Shown: positions 14,620 to 22,473, numbered from the stretch's first letter. The stretch: 23,086 nt of DNA from CAZJHX01 sp964545715 (GCA_964545715.1 CAZJHX010000167.1:1-23086); one strand, 5' to 3'. The notes: generated by a model not told the origin, from the letters alone. Program-made: numbers and translations.

Positions 14620-16110
14620 CTACCAGACCGGGACGGTCGACTTCTGCGGCCTGGGCCGGGTCGGACGGCGACGCACCGGACGACGGCGGCGCTTGCGGGG
14701 CGTGACCTTGGGCTGCTGGGGTTCGGGCGCCTCCGACTCCAGCGAGCGGGGCTCGGCCTGAACGGCGTCCTCAGCGGTGCGCGCCTCCGGCTTCGGCAGC
14801 TCGGGTCGGGCGACCGGTACCGGCGGTGGCTGCACAATAGGCTTTCGAGGCGCGGTCGACGGCTCCGGCAGCGCCACCCTGGCCGGTGCCGGCGTGGACG
14901 GCTGGTCGAAGGGCGCCAACTCGAACGTGTCCACGGCGCTGCGGGTGCGCGCCTGCGGTGCGGTGGAGGACAGCGCCCACCACAGCCCGGTCACGGCAAC
15001 GACGACAATGGCCGCCGTTGCGACCCAGCGCCAGCCGGAGTGGCGGATGACGGCGGCACGCTCGATCTCAAACGTCAGGGACGGCGTCGCGGCAGGCTTG
15101 GCCTCGATCTGGTCCTCGATGACGGTGCCGACGTACGGCGACGTCACGTGGACCACGCGGGTCGCCTCGATCGCTCCGTCCAGCGCCATACGAAACTCAT
15201 GGGCGTCGACCGGGCGATGGTCAGGCGCTTTGGCCAGGCCCCACTCGATGGCCTCGGCCAGCTCCAGCCGGACCCAGGGCGCCTCCAGATGCAGCGGCGG
15301 CACCGGCTTCTTGCAGTGCGCCAGCATGATCTGCATCGACGAGTCGCCGTCGAACGGCGGCCGCCCGCTGAGCATCTCGTACATCAGCACGCCGACCGAG
15401 TAGATGTCGCTGCGGCCGTCGACCTCTTCGTCCTTGGCCTGCTCGGGGCTCATGTACATCGGCGTACCGCACACCATCCCGGCGCCCGTCAGCGACTCGG
15501 CCCCGTCGAACTGCCGCAGCTTGGCGATGCCGAAGTCCAATACGCGCACGTGCTCGCGCCCGCGAGAGTCCGTGCTGACAAACACGTTCTCGGGCTTGAG
15601 ATCCCGGTGCACGATGCCGCGCTCATGAGCGTGCTCCAGCGCGTCCAGCAGCTGGTTGACAAGGCGCATGGTGCGCTCGACGGTCAGCGACCCCTCGTCG
15701 TGCAGCAGCTGGGCGAGGTCACGCCCCTCCAGCAGCTCCATGGCCAGGTACAGCTCACCGGACTCGCTCTGCCCAAAGTCGTGCAGCGTGATGATGCCGG
15801 GGTGATTCAGGGCCGCCGCAGCCCGCGCCTCCTGGAGGAAGCGCTTGACCAGCTTCTCATCCGCCGAGATCTCGCGTGTGAGCAGCTTGACCGCCACCTG
15901 GCGCTCCATCGAGTGCTGCATAGCGCGGTACACCGAGCCCATGCCGCCGCGCCCGACGACCTCCAGCAGGGTGTAGCGCCCGTCGATGGTCGTACCGACG
16001 CGCTCTTCCACGGCGTCCTTCACCGTGAGCAGCTTTCGCCCGTCCGCCGGGCAATGCGTGGCGTCCGTATCGAACGCCGCTTGGCACTTCGGACAGATCC
16101 GTCGCGGCAA
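14620..16110 (-). CDS. Membrane-anchored Ser/Thr protein kinase with zinc ribbon
   Basis: The start is taken as TTG at 16110 because AGGGGG (16119-16124, minus strand) is then 8 bases away; GTG at 16119 in the same frame would overlap that site. Order: zinc-ribbon CPKC...CPADG (residues ~6-24), kinase domain ~45-305, transmembrane helix ~365-385 (WVATAAIVVVAVTGLWWAL), and a Pro-rich tail ending in an Arg cluster (PRKRRRRPVRRRP). Kinase motifs are intact: GRGGMGSVY loop, VAVK lysine, HRDLKPEN, DFG, and MSPEQ in place of APE. It is a Hanks-type (PknB-like) kinase that phosphorylates Ser/Thr; its targets are unknown. The very basic extracytoplasmic tail could bind peptidoglycan or anionic polymers (inference). 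It lies between the metallopeptidase and SDR genes. Confidence 0.92.
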   Translation of the reverse strand: MPRRICPKCQAAFDTDATHCPADGRKLLTVKDAVEERVGTTIDGRYTLLEVVGRGGMGSVYRAMQHSMERQVAVKLLTREISADEKLVKRFLQEARAAAALNHPGIITLHDFGQSESGELYLAMELLEGRDLAQLLHDEGSLTVERTMRLVNQLLDALEHAHERGIVHRDLKPENVFVSTDSRGREHVRVLDFGIAKLRQFDGAESLTGAGMVCGTPMYMSPEQAKDEEVDGRSDIYSVGVLMYEMLSGRPPFDGDSSMQIMLAHCKKPVPPLHLEAPWVRLELAEAIEWGLAKAPDHRPVDAHEFRMALDGAIEATRVVHVTSPYVGTVIEDQIEAKPAATPSLTFEIERAAVIRHSGWRWVATAAIVVVAVTGLWWALSSTAPQARTRSAVDTFELAPFDQPSTPAPARVALPEPSTAPRKPIVQPPPVPVARPELPKPEARTAEDAVQAEPRSLESEAPEPQQPKVTPRKRRRRPVRRRPTRPRPQKSTVPVW

Positions 16111-16159
16111 GAGAGACACCCCCTGAATCAGCCATGCTAAGGGCGAGGTCCAGCCGCGT

Positions 16160-16192
16160 AAAAAAAACAGCTACTCCTGGAGCACAGCCAGG
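16160..16192 (-). terminator. Candidate terminator with T8 tract after the peptidase gene
   Basis: On the minus strand a 5-base stem (CCTGG / CCAGG, 16188-16192 and 16176-16180) spans the end of the peptidase gene. After the stop codon (16171-16173) comes a run of eight T (16160-16167). The stem is short and 8 bases from the T run, so termination would be weak. It may lower kinase expression relative to the peptidase, or the kinase may have its own promoter. Confidence 0.35.
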
Positions 16193-17709
16193 CGCTCGAC
16201 TTCGCCGTCGGCGCCGGTCAGCAACAGCACTGGCGGCAGCCGCTGCTTCGGACACGCCGCCAGCCACACGGTCTCGCCGCGGTCGGTCACGCCGCGCTTG
16301 TCCACGTACGCGCAGGCGCAGCGCCAGCCCATGAAGTCGCGCGCGCCGGCGGGCGTCCGCAGCAGCGTGACGGGCCCATCTTCGAGCGCGATGCCGGGCA
16401 GCCGCGGGCTCTCTTGGCCGGGGCGGCACTTGATAGCGGCACCGTGGCGCCGATCATCGATCGACTTTGGATAGGCGCCCAGCGCGCCGACGATGCGCGT
16501 CAGCTCAGCGCCCATCGTCGTCGGCGTCATCTCCAATTGCAGCGACGCAACCCAGCCGCGAGCAACGTCCGCGCCGTCGCGTGACGGAATCGGGTTCGCG
16601 GCCAAAAACACCTGAAACTGGATGAGGGCGGCGTTGTGGGCCAGCGCTGCGACCGCGCCTGCCGAGGCAGTGGCGGGCACGTGGCGGCGGGCGGCCGCCT
16701 GGGCGACACGAGCCTCGCCTGAGTCACCCAGATAAAACGCCGCGCACGCCGACGCAGCAGCGATAACAAACGGGTCGCCCCCGCGCCGCGCGGCCTCCTT
16801 CAATAAACTGCGCGCCTCCTTCAGCGCTCGGGTCGCGGCGGCCACCCGGGCGGGCGTCGGCGCGCGAACACCGACCTTGCGAGGCTCGTCTGACAACGTG
16901 GTGTGGGCCGGAAAGAGCGGCCGGCAGCGCAGGCGGGAGGCATCCAGCGGTAGCCGGGCGGGCGCCAACCAGGGGGCCGCCGACGCCGCTGACTTGATGC
17001 GCATGAGAGCGCGCGCGACCGTCAGCTCGGGCAGCGGCACCCGGCCCACGCGAGCCTCCTTGTCCAGCGCGTCCAGCATGCGCACGCCGCGCGACTCATC
17101 CAGCCCGAAGCTGAGCATGATCGCGGTCTGATAGCGGGCCTCCCACCCGTCGAACCCGGCAAGCGCCTTCAGGAGCGCGCCGCGGCGCTTCGACCGGGCC
17201 CTTGCCGACACCCGCCCCTCGATGCGGAGAAACGCGTCGACCACATCGCGGCTCGCCAGCGATCGGGCCGAAAAGCCGGCGGTAGTCATGAAGAACGCAG
17301 CGCGCAAATCGGCCAGGGCCTCGCGGGAGCCTTTGCGTGGAATCAGAGCGCCCTCCACCGTCAGATCATCGATCCGGTGGCCGAGCTCGTGGCCGAAGAC
17401 AAACGCCAGCAGCGCCTTGGGATAGTGGCCGCCCGCGACCCTGTCGACCAGCGCATGAGTCACATAAACCGTGGGCGGCGCACCCGGACAAATACGCGCA
17501 GTGGGACCAAACCGAGCGGCCGCAAGCACAGCCAGGCGCGTCGTGCGGCCCGTCATCGCCCGGACCGGCGCCTCCACGCGATCGAACACCGCCTGCACGT
17601 CGGGCGCGTCGATTCGCTGCGCCGCCGCCAGGTCCGCGCACCGCGGGCCCGCCGCTCCGGTCACGGGAAAAACAACCAAGATCAGGGCGCTGGCCAGCAG
17701 ATGCCGCAT
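16171..17709 (-). CDS. Exported zinc metallopeptidase (HExxH)
   Basis: The ATG at 17709 is chosen since it starts a signal peptide (MRHLLASALILVVFPVTGAA, cleavage near residue 20); the longer open frame runs into the divergent sigma-factor gene. The mature protein has ~490 residues. HELGH at 107-111 (FVFGHELGHRIDD) gives two zinc ligands and the catalytic Glu. Glu130 in SREALADLRAAFF is a likely third ligand, as in M48-like gluzincins, but the rest does not match a family I can name. The C-terminal half is Ala-rich and helical and may hold TPR-like repeats, with several Cys near the end. It should act in the periplasm or outside the cell. It is divergent from the sigma/anti-sigma genes, with a 34-base gap, and upstream of the kinase gene. 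Confidence 0.85.
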   Translation of the reverse strand: MRHLLASALILVVFPVTGAAGPRCADLAAAQRIDAPDVQAVFDRVEAPVRAMTGRTTRLAVLAAARFGPTARICPGAPPTVYVTHALVDRVAGGHYPKALLAFVFGHELGHRIDDLTVEGALIPRKGSREALADLRAAFFMTTAGFSARSLASRDVVDAFLRIEGRVSARARSKRRGALLKALAGFDGWEARYQTAIMLSFGLDESRGVRMLDALDKEARVGRVPLPELTVARALMRIKSAASAAPWLAPARLPLDASRLRCRPLFPAHTTLSDEPRKVGVRAPTPARVAAATRALKEARSLLKEAARRGGDPFVIAAASACAAFYLGDSGEARVAQAAARRHVPATASAGAVAALAHNAALIQFQVFLAANPIPSRDGADVARGWVASLQLEMTPTTMGAELTRIVGALGAYPKSIDDRRHGAAIKCRPGQESPRLPGIALEDGPVTLLRTPAGARDFMGWRCACAYVDKRGVTDRGETVWLAACPKQRLPPVLLLTGADGEVERLAVLQE

Positions 17710-17743
17710 CAAACGGCATCGTATACCATCGTGGGTCTGTTGA
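17700..17743. promoter_or_regulatory. Divergent control region with perfect inverted repeat
   Basis: GATGCCG (17700-17706), 7 bases, CGGCATC (17714-17720) is a perfect inverted repeat with the peptidase ATG in its spacer. Directly after it is the palindrome GTATAC (17721-17726), which can serve as a -10-like element in both directions. It lies 17 bases from each start codon (17709 on minus, 17744 on plus). Both transcripts would then have very short leaders. A regulator bound to the repeat would affect both operons. Confidence 0.4.
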
Positions 17744-18280
17744 ATGAGCGCCGCCGTGACTGATGCCGATCTCGCCGCCTTGCGGGGCCGCCTGGTTGGA
17801 CGAGCCATCCAGTTGACTGGACGCCGCTTCGTTGGAGCGGGCTTTCCCACGCCCGACGATCTGGCGCAGACCGTTGTACAGAAGCTGCTGCAATCCTACG
17901 ACAGCGCCGACGTTCGCTCCTGGGCCCCGGCGCGGCTTTACGGCGTGGCATATCGCGCGCTGCACAATCTGGTCATCGACGAGATCCGGCGGATGCGGGA
18001 GGTGCTGGCCCCGAGCGCGCAGCCGCCGCCCGAGCCCGCCGAGCGGCGCCCCGGTCCTGAGCAGGCGGCCCTGCGCGCCGAGCGCCGGTCGATCATGGAG
18101 CGGTGCCTTGAGACCTTGAAGGAGGCGGCGCGTGACTTCTTGCGACGCTCGTTTGAGCTGGGCAGCGCTGTGAAAGCGCAGAGCGAGGGCGGCTGGCCTC
18201 CGGGCGGCGGCAGCAACGCGTGTCACGTGCGTCGCCGCCTGATCCGTCGCGTGCAGGCGTGTGTCGAGGAGCAGCAGTGA
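17744..18280 (+). CDS. ECF-like RNA polymerase sigma factor
   Basis: A 178-residue protein. Residues ~37-88 match sigma region 2 (PDDLAQTVVQKLLQSY, then LYGVAYRALHNLVIDEIRRM), which binds core polymerase and the -10 element. Residues ~115-175 match region 4, with a divergent helix-turn-helix ending HVRRRLIRRVQACV. Region 3 is missing, as in ECF sigma factors; the linker is Pro-rich. It overlaps the anti-sigma gene by 4 bases (GTGA). Many ECF factors drive their own operon, so the inverted repeat upstream may be a self-regulated site. Region 4 is degenerate, so promoter specificity cannot be predicted. Confidence 0.8.
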   Translation: MSAAVTDADLAALRGRLVGRAIQLTGRRFVGAGFPTPDDLAQTVVQKLLQSYDSADVRSWAPARLYGVAYRALHNLVIDEIRRMREVLAPSAQPPPEPAERRPGPEQAALRAERRSIMERCLETLKEAARDFLRRSFELGSAVKAQSEGGWPPGGGSNACHVRRRLIRRVQACVEEQQ

Positions 18281-19188
18281 CCGGCGACACCCATCCCGAC
18301 ACGCACGAAGAGGCGCTGCTGGCGTACGCGCTCGGCGATCCGGATGCAGGCTCCGAGCCCGACACGATCGCCCAGCTGCAGGCCTGCGCGCAGTGCGTCA
18401 CCTACGGCTACCAGCTGCTGGCGGACCTGCCGGACATCGCGCGCGCGCCGGTGGACACGTCCCGCCTGGAGGCCGCGCTGGGCGCCGCCCTGGAGGCGCT
18501 GGGTCAGGCGGACGCACCGGACGCGGCCATCGCCGAGGTGGTTCCGCTGCGATCTCGCCGTTGGGCGCGAACCTGGGTGCCGCTGGCCCTGGCCGCGGCG
18601 CTGGCTTTCGGCATCTGGTACGGACGGCGCGGCCCGGCCCCGGCCCCCGACGAGGAGGAGGCGTGGGTCGCCGAGGCGCGGCCATTGTCGCCGGAGCCGG
18701 TGCTGCTGTTGGAGGAGACGCGCGCCGGCCTGAAGCCCGATGGGCTGTCGTTTACCGGGGAGTCCACGCAGTGGACGTTTCTGGCCGGCTATACGCTCGG
18801 GGTGCTGTCCGACCTGGCGCTCAGCGACGGCGCGGCGGATCGGGACGAGGCGGCGCTGCGCGGCGTGCTGGCGGAGCGCGGCCTGCCGGTCGAGGTCGGC
18901 ACCGATCCCGCGATGGCCTGCGATGGGCTCGGGGACGACTACCGAAACCCCTGCCGCATGGGCGTCCTGGCCTACCGGCTGTGCCGCGACATGCGGGAGG
19001 ACGGGGCAACAGCCCAGGTGCTGCGCTCGCCCGCCGCGCGCCGGCTGCTGACAAATCTCGACGCGCTGGTGGGGCCGCAGATGCGGCCGATCGCGGTCGG
19101 CCTATCCAACAAGGTGCGCGCAGACCAGCCTCCGGACGCGACCGAGGCCGAGGTCTGGACCGCGCTGGTCCGGTCCCTGTTGCGCTAA
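18277..19188 (+). CDS. Membrane-spanning anti-sigma factor
   Basis: GTG start at 18277 overlapping the sigma-factor stop codon. It gives 303 residues. The N-terminus resembles zinc anti-sigma domains, with CAQC at residues 37-40. The His normally four residues before the first Cys (H-x3-C-x2-C) is Gln33 here; His10 might substitute. One transmembrane helix at ~98-116 (WVPLALAAALAFGIWYG) separates a cytoplasmic part from a ~185-residue extracytoplasmic domain with Cys residues (MACDGLGDDYRNPC, RLCRDM) that I do not recognise. The partner is very likely the sigma factor just upstream. Release may need proteolysis of the outer domain; the exported peptidase next door is an obvious candidate (inference). 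Confidence 0.75.
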   Translation: MTGDTHPDTHEEALLAYALGDPDAGSEPDTIAQLQACAQCVTYGYQLLADLPDIARAPVDTSRLEAALGAALEALGQADAPDAAIAEVVPLRSRRWARTWVPLALAAALAFGIWYGRRGPAPAPDEEEAWVAEARPLSPEPVLLLEETRAGLKPDGLSFTGESTQWTFLAGYTLGVLSDLALSDGAADRDEAALRGVLAERGLPVEVGTDPAMACDGLGDDYRNPCRMGVLAYRLCRDMREDGATAQVLRSPAARRLLTNLDALVGPQMRPIAVGLSNKVRADQPPDATEAEVWTALVRSLLR

Positions 19189-19207
19189 ACGGGTACCCTG
19201 GGCCACC

Positions 19208-21427
19208 ATGACGCGCATGACCGACGCCGTGATATCCGTAATCGGGCTGGGGTATGTCGGCCTGCCGGTCGCCGTCGCATTTGCGCGCCGTGGGCGGGTG
19301 ATCGGCTTCGACCTCAAGACCCAGCGCATCGCCGAGCTCAAAGCGGGGCTGGACCGCAACCTGGAGGTCAGCGCCGAGGAGCTGGCGGACGCGACGCTGG
19401 AGCTGACGACCGATCCCGCCGCGCTCAAGGCCGCCACCTTTCACATCGTGACGGTGCCCACGCCTATTACACCGGCCAACCAGCCCGACCTGTCCAAGCT
19501 GCGCCAGGCCTCGGAGACCGTCGGCGCCGCCTTGAAGCCCGGCGATATCGTCGTGGTGGAGTCGACGGTGTATACCGGCGCCCCCCAGGAGGTGGTCGGT
19601 GAAGAGGCCCGTCGCCTCCCGCTCATCGACGACGACCTGTTGCGTTCGTTGCACCTCGTGCCGGGTGTGCAGGCGGACGACTACAGCGCCCGCTTCGCGC
19701 TGCGGGGCGGTGAACGGGACGAGGTGGAGGTCGTCCTGGACGGGGTGCCGGTGTTTGATCCCTTCCACCTGCAGGACTACGGCGGCGCCATCTCGAGCAT
19801 CGATCTCGGCCTGGTGGAGACCGCCCGCCTGCTCGCGGACGGCTTCCCGGCTCGGTACGGCGACCGCACAGGCGGAGTGCTGGAGGTGACCACCCGGAGC
19901 GGCCGCGCGGGACACTCGGCGGTGGCCGGCTTCGACCTGCTCAACGCACACGCTCAGGCGCTTGGCCCCCTTGGGGATGGTGACTACCTCGTCTCTCTGC
20001 GACGGGGATACATCGACCTGTTCCTGGAGGCCTGGGCGGCGGACGTCGGCTTCCGGCCCTCCTACTGGGACGCCTTCGCCAAGGTCTCCCAGGACCTCGG
20101 AGCCCGGGACACGGTGACGGTACAGGGGCTCTGGGCCACGGACACCAACACCATCACCCGCGACGCGCCCAAGCCCGATCTGGCATCGCGCTACACCAAC
20201 GGCACCGCGTGGGCCCGCTGGGAGCGCCGCCTGCCCCGGGGCGCGCGAGTGACGGGAGCGCTGGCGTGGGGTCAGGCCGAGCGAGACCGCCAGGAGGGCA
20301 GCTGGGGCTGGGACCGGCGCCAGGTGCGGCAGCTGCTGGGCCAACAGGAGTGGCGGGTAGCGCTCGGCCCCAGAGCAGGACTGCTCAGCTGGGGGGCGCG
20401 CCTGCGATGGAGCGAAGGCGACTACGACTACCGCCTGGATCGCGCCACCGATCTGACCCACGCGGTGACCCGCGAGCTTGTGGCCGACACCCGGGTGTAC
20501 GGCGCGCAGACCAGCCTCTTCGTGCAACATGACGCGCAGCCGCTGCCGTGGTTGCGGACTACGTTGGGGGTGCGAGCGAGCCACCTGCAGGGCGTCGACA
20601 GCTTCAGCCCGGCCCCGCGGGTCGCCGTGGCCGTGCTGCCCGTCCGGCGCCTCACGCTGCGGGCAGCGTGGGGGCTGTACTACCAGCCGGTCCTGCCCCA
20701 CGACCTGCCCGTACACGCGGGCGTCACTACCCTGCAGCTGCCGGAGATGGCGGAGCACCGCGTGGCCGGGGCGCTGTGGCGACCTGGACCCTGGCTTCAC
20801 TTGCGGGCGGAGACGTACTGGCGCACGTCGAGGCGGCTCGTGGGCTACGTGCCCGATCTCGGCAAGGAGGAGCGGGTGTTCACCCGCCCCGACGAAGCCG
20901 TAGCCCGGGGGGTCGAGGTAGAGGCCCGGGGCTTCCCGCTAGGTGGGCGGCTCGGGTGGCTCGTGGGCTACAGCCTGGCTCGGGCCGACGAGTGGGCCAG
21001 CGGCGGCCCCCACAACCCGCGCTCTTCGGACGTGCGGCACGCCCTGACAGCCGGGTTGGACGCGGATCTGGGCCGACTGGGACGACTGAGTGTTGCCTAC
21101 CGGTACCACAGCGGGCTCCCCTACACGCCAGCGGCGGGCCTGGGCACGCCAGCGCCGGGGCAGCCCCCACAGGTGATCTACGGAGCGGCCAACTCGGCCC
21201 GCCTGCCGGCGTTCCACAGTCTGGACGCCCGCCTGACACGAGAGTGGCTGTGGCCAGGTTGGGCGCTGCGTGGCTACCTGCAGGTGGTCAACGCCACGCT
21301 CAGGGCCAACGTGGAGGAGGTCGTCAACGACGTCGTCGGCGGACCCGACGGGACCTGGCAGATCAGGACGACGCGGGGGGAGTACTTCCCCATCCTACCC
21401 ACCCTCGGCGCCGAGGTACAGTGGTAG
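19208..21427 (+). CDS. Chimeric frame: sugar-nucleotide dehydrogenase start + TonB receptor
   Basis: ATG at 19208, 739 codons. Residues 1-~122 are the NAD-binding start of a UDP-sugar dehydrogenase (TviB/WbpO-like): VIGLGYVGLP, VIGFDLKTQRI, VTVPTPI and VVVESTVY. The other ~300 residues of that enzyme are missing. From ~123 the sequence is a TonB-dependent receptor: a plug domain (LHLVPGV, FALRGG, VVLDGVPVFDPFHL, FPARYGDRTGGVLEV), then a beta-barrel to a C-terminal Trp, as in outer-membrane proteins. The receptor lacks its signal peptide, TonB box and N-terminal carboxypeptidase-like domain, so as written it could not be exported. The frame is intact at the join. It starts 19 bases after the anti-sigma gene, so the left part probably belonged to that operon. 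Either a recombination product or an assembly error; not a working fusion. Confidence 0.8.
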   Translation: MTRMTDAVISVIGLGYVGLPVAVAFARRGRVIGFDLKTQRIAELKAGLDRNLEVSAEELADATLELTTDPAALKAATFHIVTVPTPITPANQPDLSKLRQASETVGAALKPGDIVVVESTVYTGAPQEVVGEEARRLPLIDDDLLRSLHLVPGVQADDYSARFALRGGERDEVEVVLDGVPVFDPFHLQDYGGAISSIDLGLVETARLLADGFPARYGDRTGGVLEVTTRSGRAGHSAVAGFDLLNAHAQALGPLGDGDYLVSLRRGYIDLFLEAWAADVGFRPSYWDAFAKVSQDLGARDTVTVQGLWATDTNTITRDAPKPDLASRYTNGTAWARWERRLPRGARVTGALAWGQAERDRQEGSWGWDRRQVRQLLGQQEWRVALGPRAGLLSWGARLRWSEGDYDYRLDRATDLTHAVTRELVADTRVYGAQTSLFVQHDAQPLPWLRTTLGVRASHLQGVDSFSPAPRVAVAVLPVRRLTLRAAWGLYYQPVLPHDLPVHAGVTTLQLPEMAEHRVAGALWRPGPWLHLRAETYWRTSRRLVGYVPDLGKEERVFTRPDEAVARGVEVEARGFPLGGRLGWLVGYSLARADEWASGGPHNPRSSDVRHALTAGLDADLGRLGRLSVAYRYHSGLPYTPAAGLGTPAPGQPPQVIYGAANSARLPAFHSLDARLTREWLWPGWALRGYLQVVNATLRANVEEVVNDVVGGPDGTWQIRTTRGEYFPILPTLGAEVQW
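19571..19590 (+). other. Chimera junction
   Basis: Similarity to nucleotide-sugar dehydrogenases ends at ESTVY (Tyr122, 19571-19573). TonB-receptor-like sequence begins within the next few codons (GAPQEVVGEEARRLPLID). A run of six C lies at 19581-19586. No insertion-sequence end or target duplication is seen at the join. Confidence 0.65.
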
Positions 21428-21504
21428 GCGCGACCGGAATCTGGCGCCACGGGGCGTCGCTCGTCTAGACTTGGCGCACTTTCGCGCCGCCCCGAGCGCG
21501 ACAG

Positions 21505-21511
21505 AGGGAGG
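21505..21511 (+). promoter_or_regulatory. Strong Shine-Dalgarno of the phosphorylase gene
   Basis: AGGGAGG at 21505-21511, 8 bases before the ATG at 21520, fixes that start. Most other genes in the window lack such a site. Confidence 0.8.
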
Positions 21512-21519
21512 CAAGTCGC

Positions 21520-22338
21520 ATGAGCGTGCAGTACCACATCGAGCTTGGCCCCGGCGACCCCGGGCGCTACGTGTTTCTACCAGGCGATCCCGGGCGGGTG
21601 GAGCGCATCGCCCAGGCGCTCGACGATCCCCGGCCCTTTGCGCAGCACCGTGAGTACTGCACCTGGGTCGGGGAGCTCGAAGGAGAGCGAGTCTCCGTTG
21701 TGTCCACCGGGATTGGCGGACCCTCCGCGGCCATCGCGGTGCAGGAGCTGGCCAGGGTGGGCGCCACGACCTTCATTCGCCTGGGTACCTGCGGGCTGCT
21801 GCAGCCGGCGCCCATGGCACCGGGCGATCTCATCGTCCCCACGGGATCTGTACGAGGCGGCGCGACAGCGCTGGCCTACGTTCCCGAGAGCTACCCCGCG
21901 GTGGCCGACCCGCAGGTGCACCAGGCGATGATGGCGGCCGCTGCCGACCTGGGGCTGAGACACCACTCCGGGATCATCCAGTGCAAGGACGCGTTCTACC
22001 TGGAGGAGGGGGACTGCCTGCCGGACTCGGCCGGCGCGAACGCCCGCTGGGAGACGTGGCGCCGGGCCAACGTGCTCGCCACGGAGATGGAGAGCGATAC
22101 GCTCTTCGTGCTCGGCACGATCTACGGTCTGCGGGCGGGATCCCTGCTGCTGGGGCTGGGTGGCAAGTTCGATCCCAACGACTCGACGGCGATGACCGCC
22201 GCCGCCAAGCGGGTCGATGATCTCATCCGCTGCGGCGTCGAAGGCATGCGGCGGCTCGTGATAGCCGACAAGCAGGCCGCCCAGGCGGGCACCCCCGCCT
22301 CCACCCTGATCCCGCCCAACCCTCCCCTCAAGCCCTAA
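21520..22338 (+). CDS. udp: Uridine-phosphorylase-like nucleoside phosphorylase
   Basis: A 272-residue member of the PNP/UDP phosphorylase family, which splits a nucleoside with phosphate into base and (deoxy)ribose-1-phosphate. Visible conserved residues: His6, the phosphate loop PGDPGRVE (Arg26), HREY (Arg44), STGIGGPS, RLGTCG (Arg87, Thr90) and EMES (Glu189, Glu191; ribose binding). It resembles the bacterial uridine phosphorylase subgroup with QCKDAFY, but the segment where E. coli Udp has Gln166 and Arg168 for uracil recognition reads LEEGDCLPD here. The base specificity is thus open. The start is set by a strong ribosome site. It follows the TonB receptor frame by 92 bases; a small hairpin (21473-21488) lies in its leader. 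It is cytosolic. The symbol is by family and not by proven activity. Confidence 0.85.
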   Translation: MSVQYHIELGPGDPGRYVFLPGDPGRVERIAQALDDPRPFAQHREYCTWVGELEGERVSVVSTGIGGPSAAIAVQELARVGATTFIRLGTCGLLQPAPMAPGDLIVPTGSVRGGATALAYVPESYPAVADPQVHQAMMAAAADLGLRHHSGIIQCKDAFYLEEGDCLPDSAGANARWETWRRANVLATEMESDTLFVLGTIYGLRAGSLLLGLGGKFDPNDSTAMTAAAKRVDDLIRCGVEGMRRLVIADKQAAQAGTPASTLIPPNPPLKP

Positions 22339-22361
22339 CAAACGCGCCGTCGCGAGCCGCT

Positions 22362-22446
22362 CCGGGCGCTTCGCCAGTGGACGAAGGTTGGTCGATGCGC
22401 CCGGAAGCGCACTTGCGGTGCGTTGAGGAGCGGAGCGACTGCTCCG
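22362..22446. repeat. Cluster of inverted repeats between convergent genes
   Basis: CCGGGCGC (22362-22369) pairs perfectly with GCGCCCGG (22397-22404). The alternative GCGCTTC (22366-22372) pairs with GAAGCGC (22404-22410). CGGAGC-GACT-GCTCCG (22431-22446) is a perfect hairpin. No coding sequence is credible in 22339-22521, so the gap seems to be a structured 3' region. Confidence 0.55.
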
Positions 22447-22473
22447 AGTCCGCTGGCGGAGATGCGGCCGCGG

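Noticed and set aside
18821..20800. Minus-strand frame of 659 codons across the anti-sigma gene and chimeric frame
   Set aside because: It is antisense to well-supported coding sequence; biased composition with no recognisable motif.
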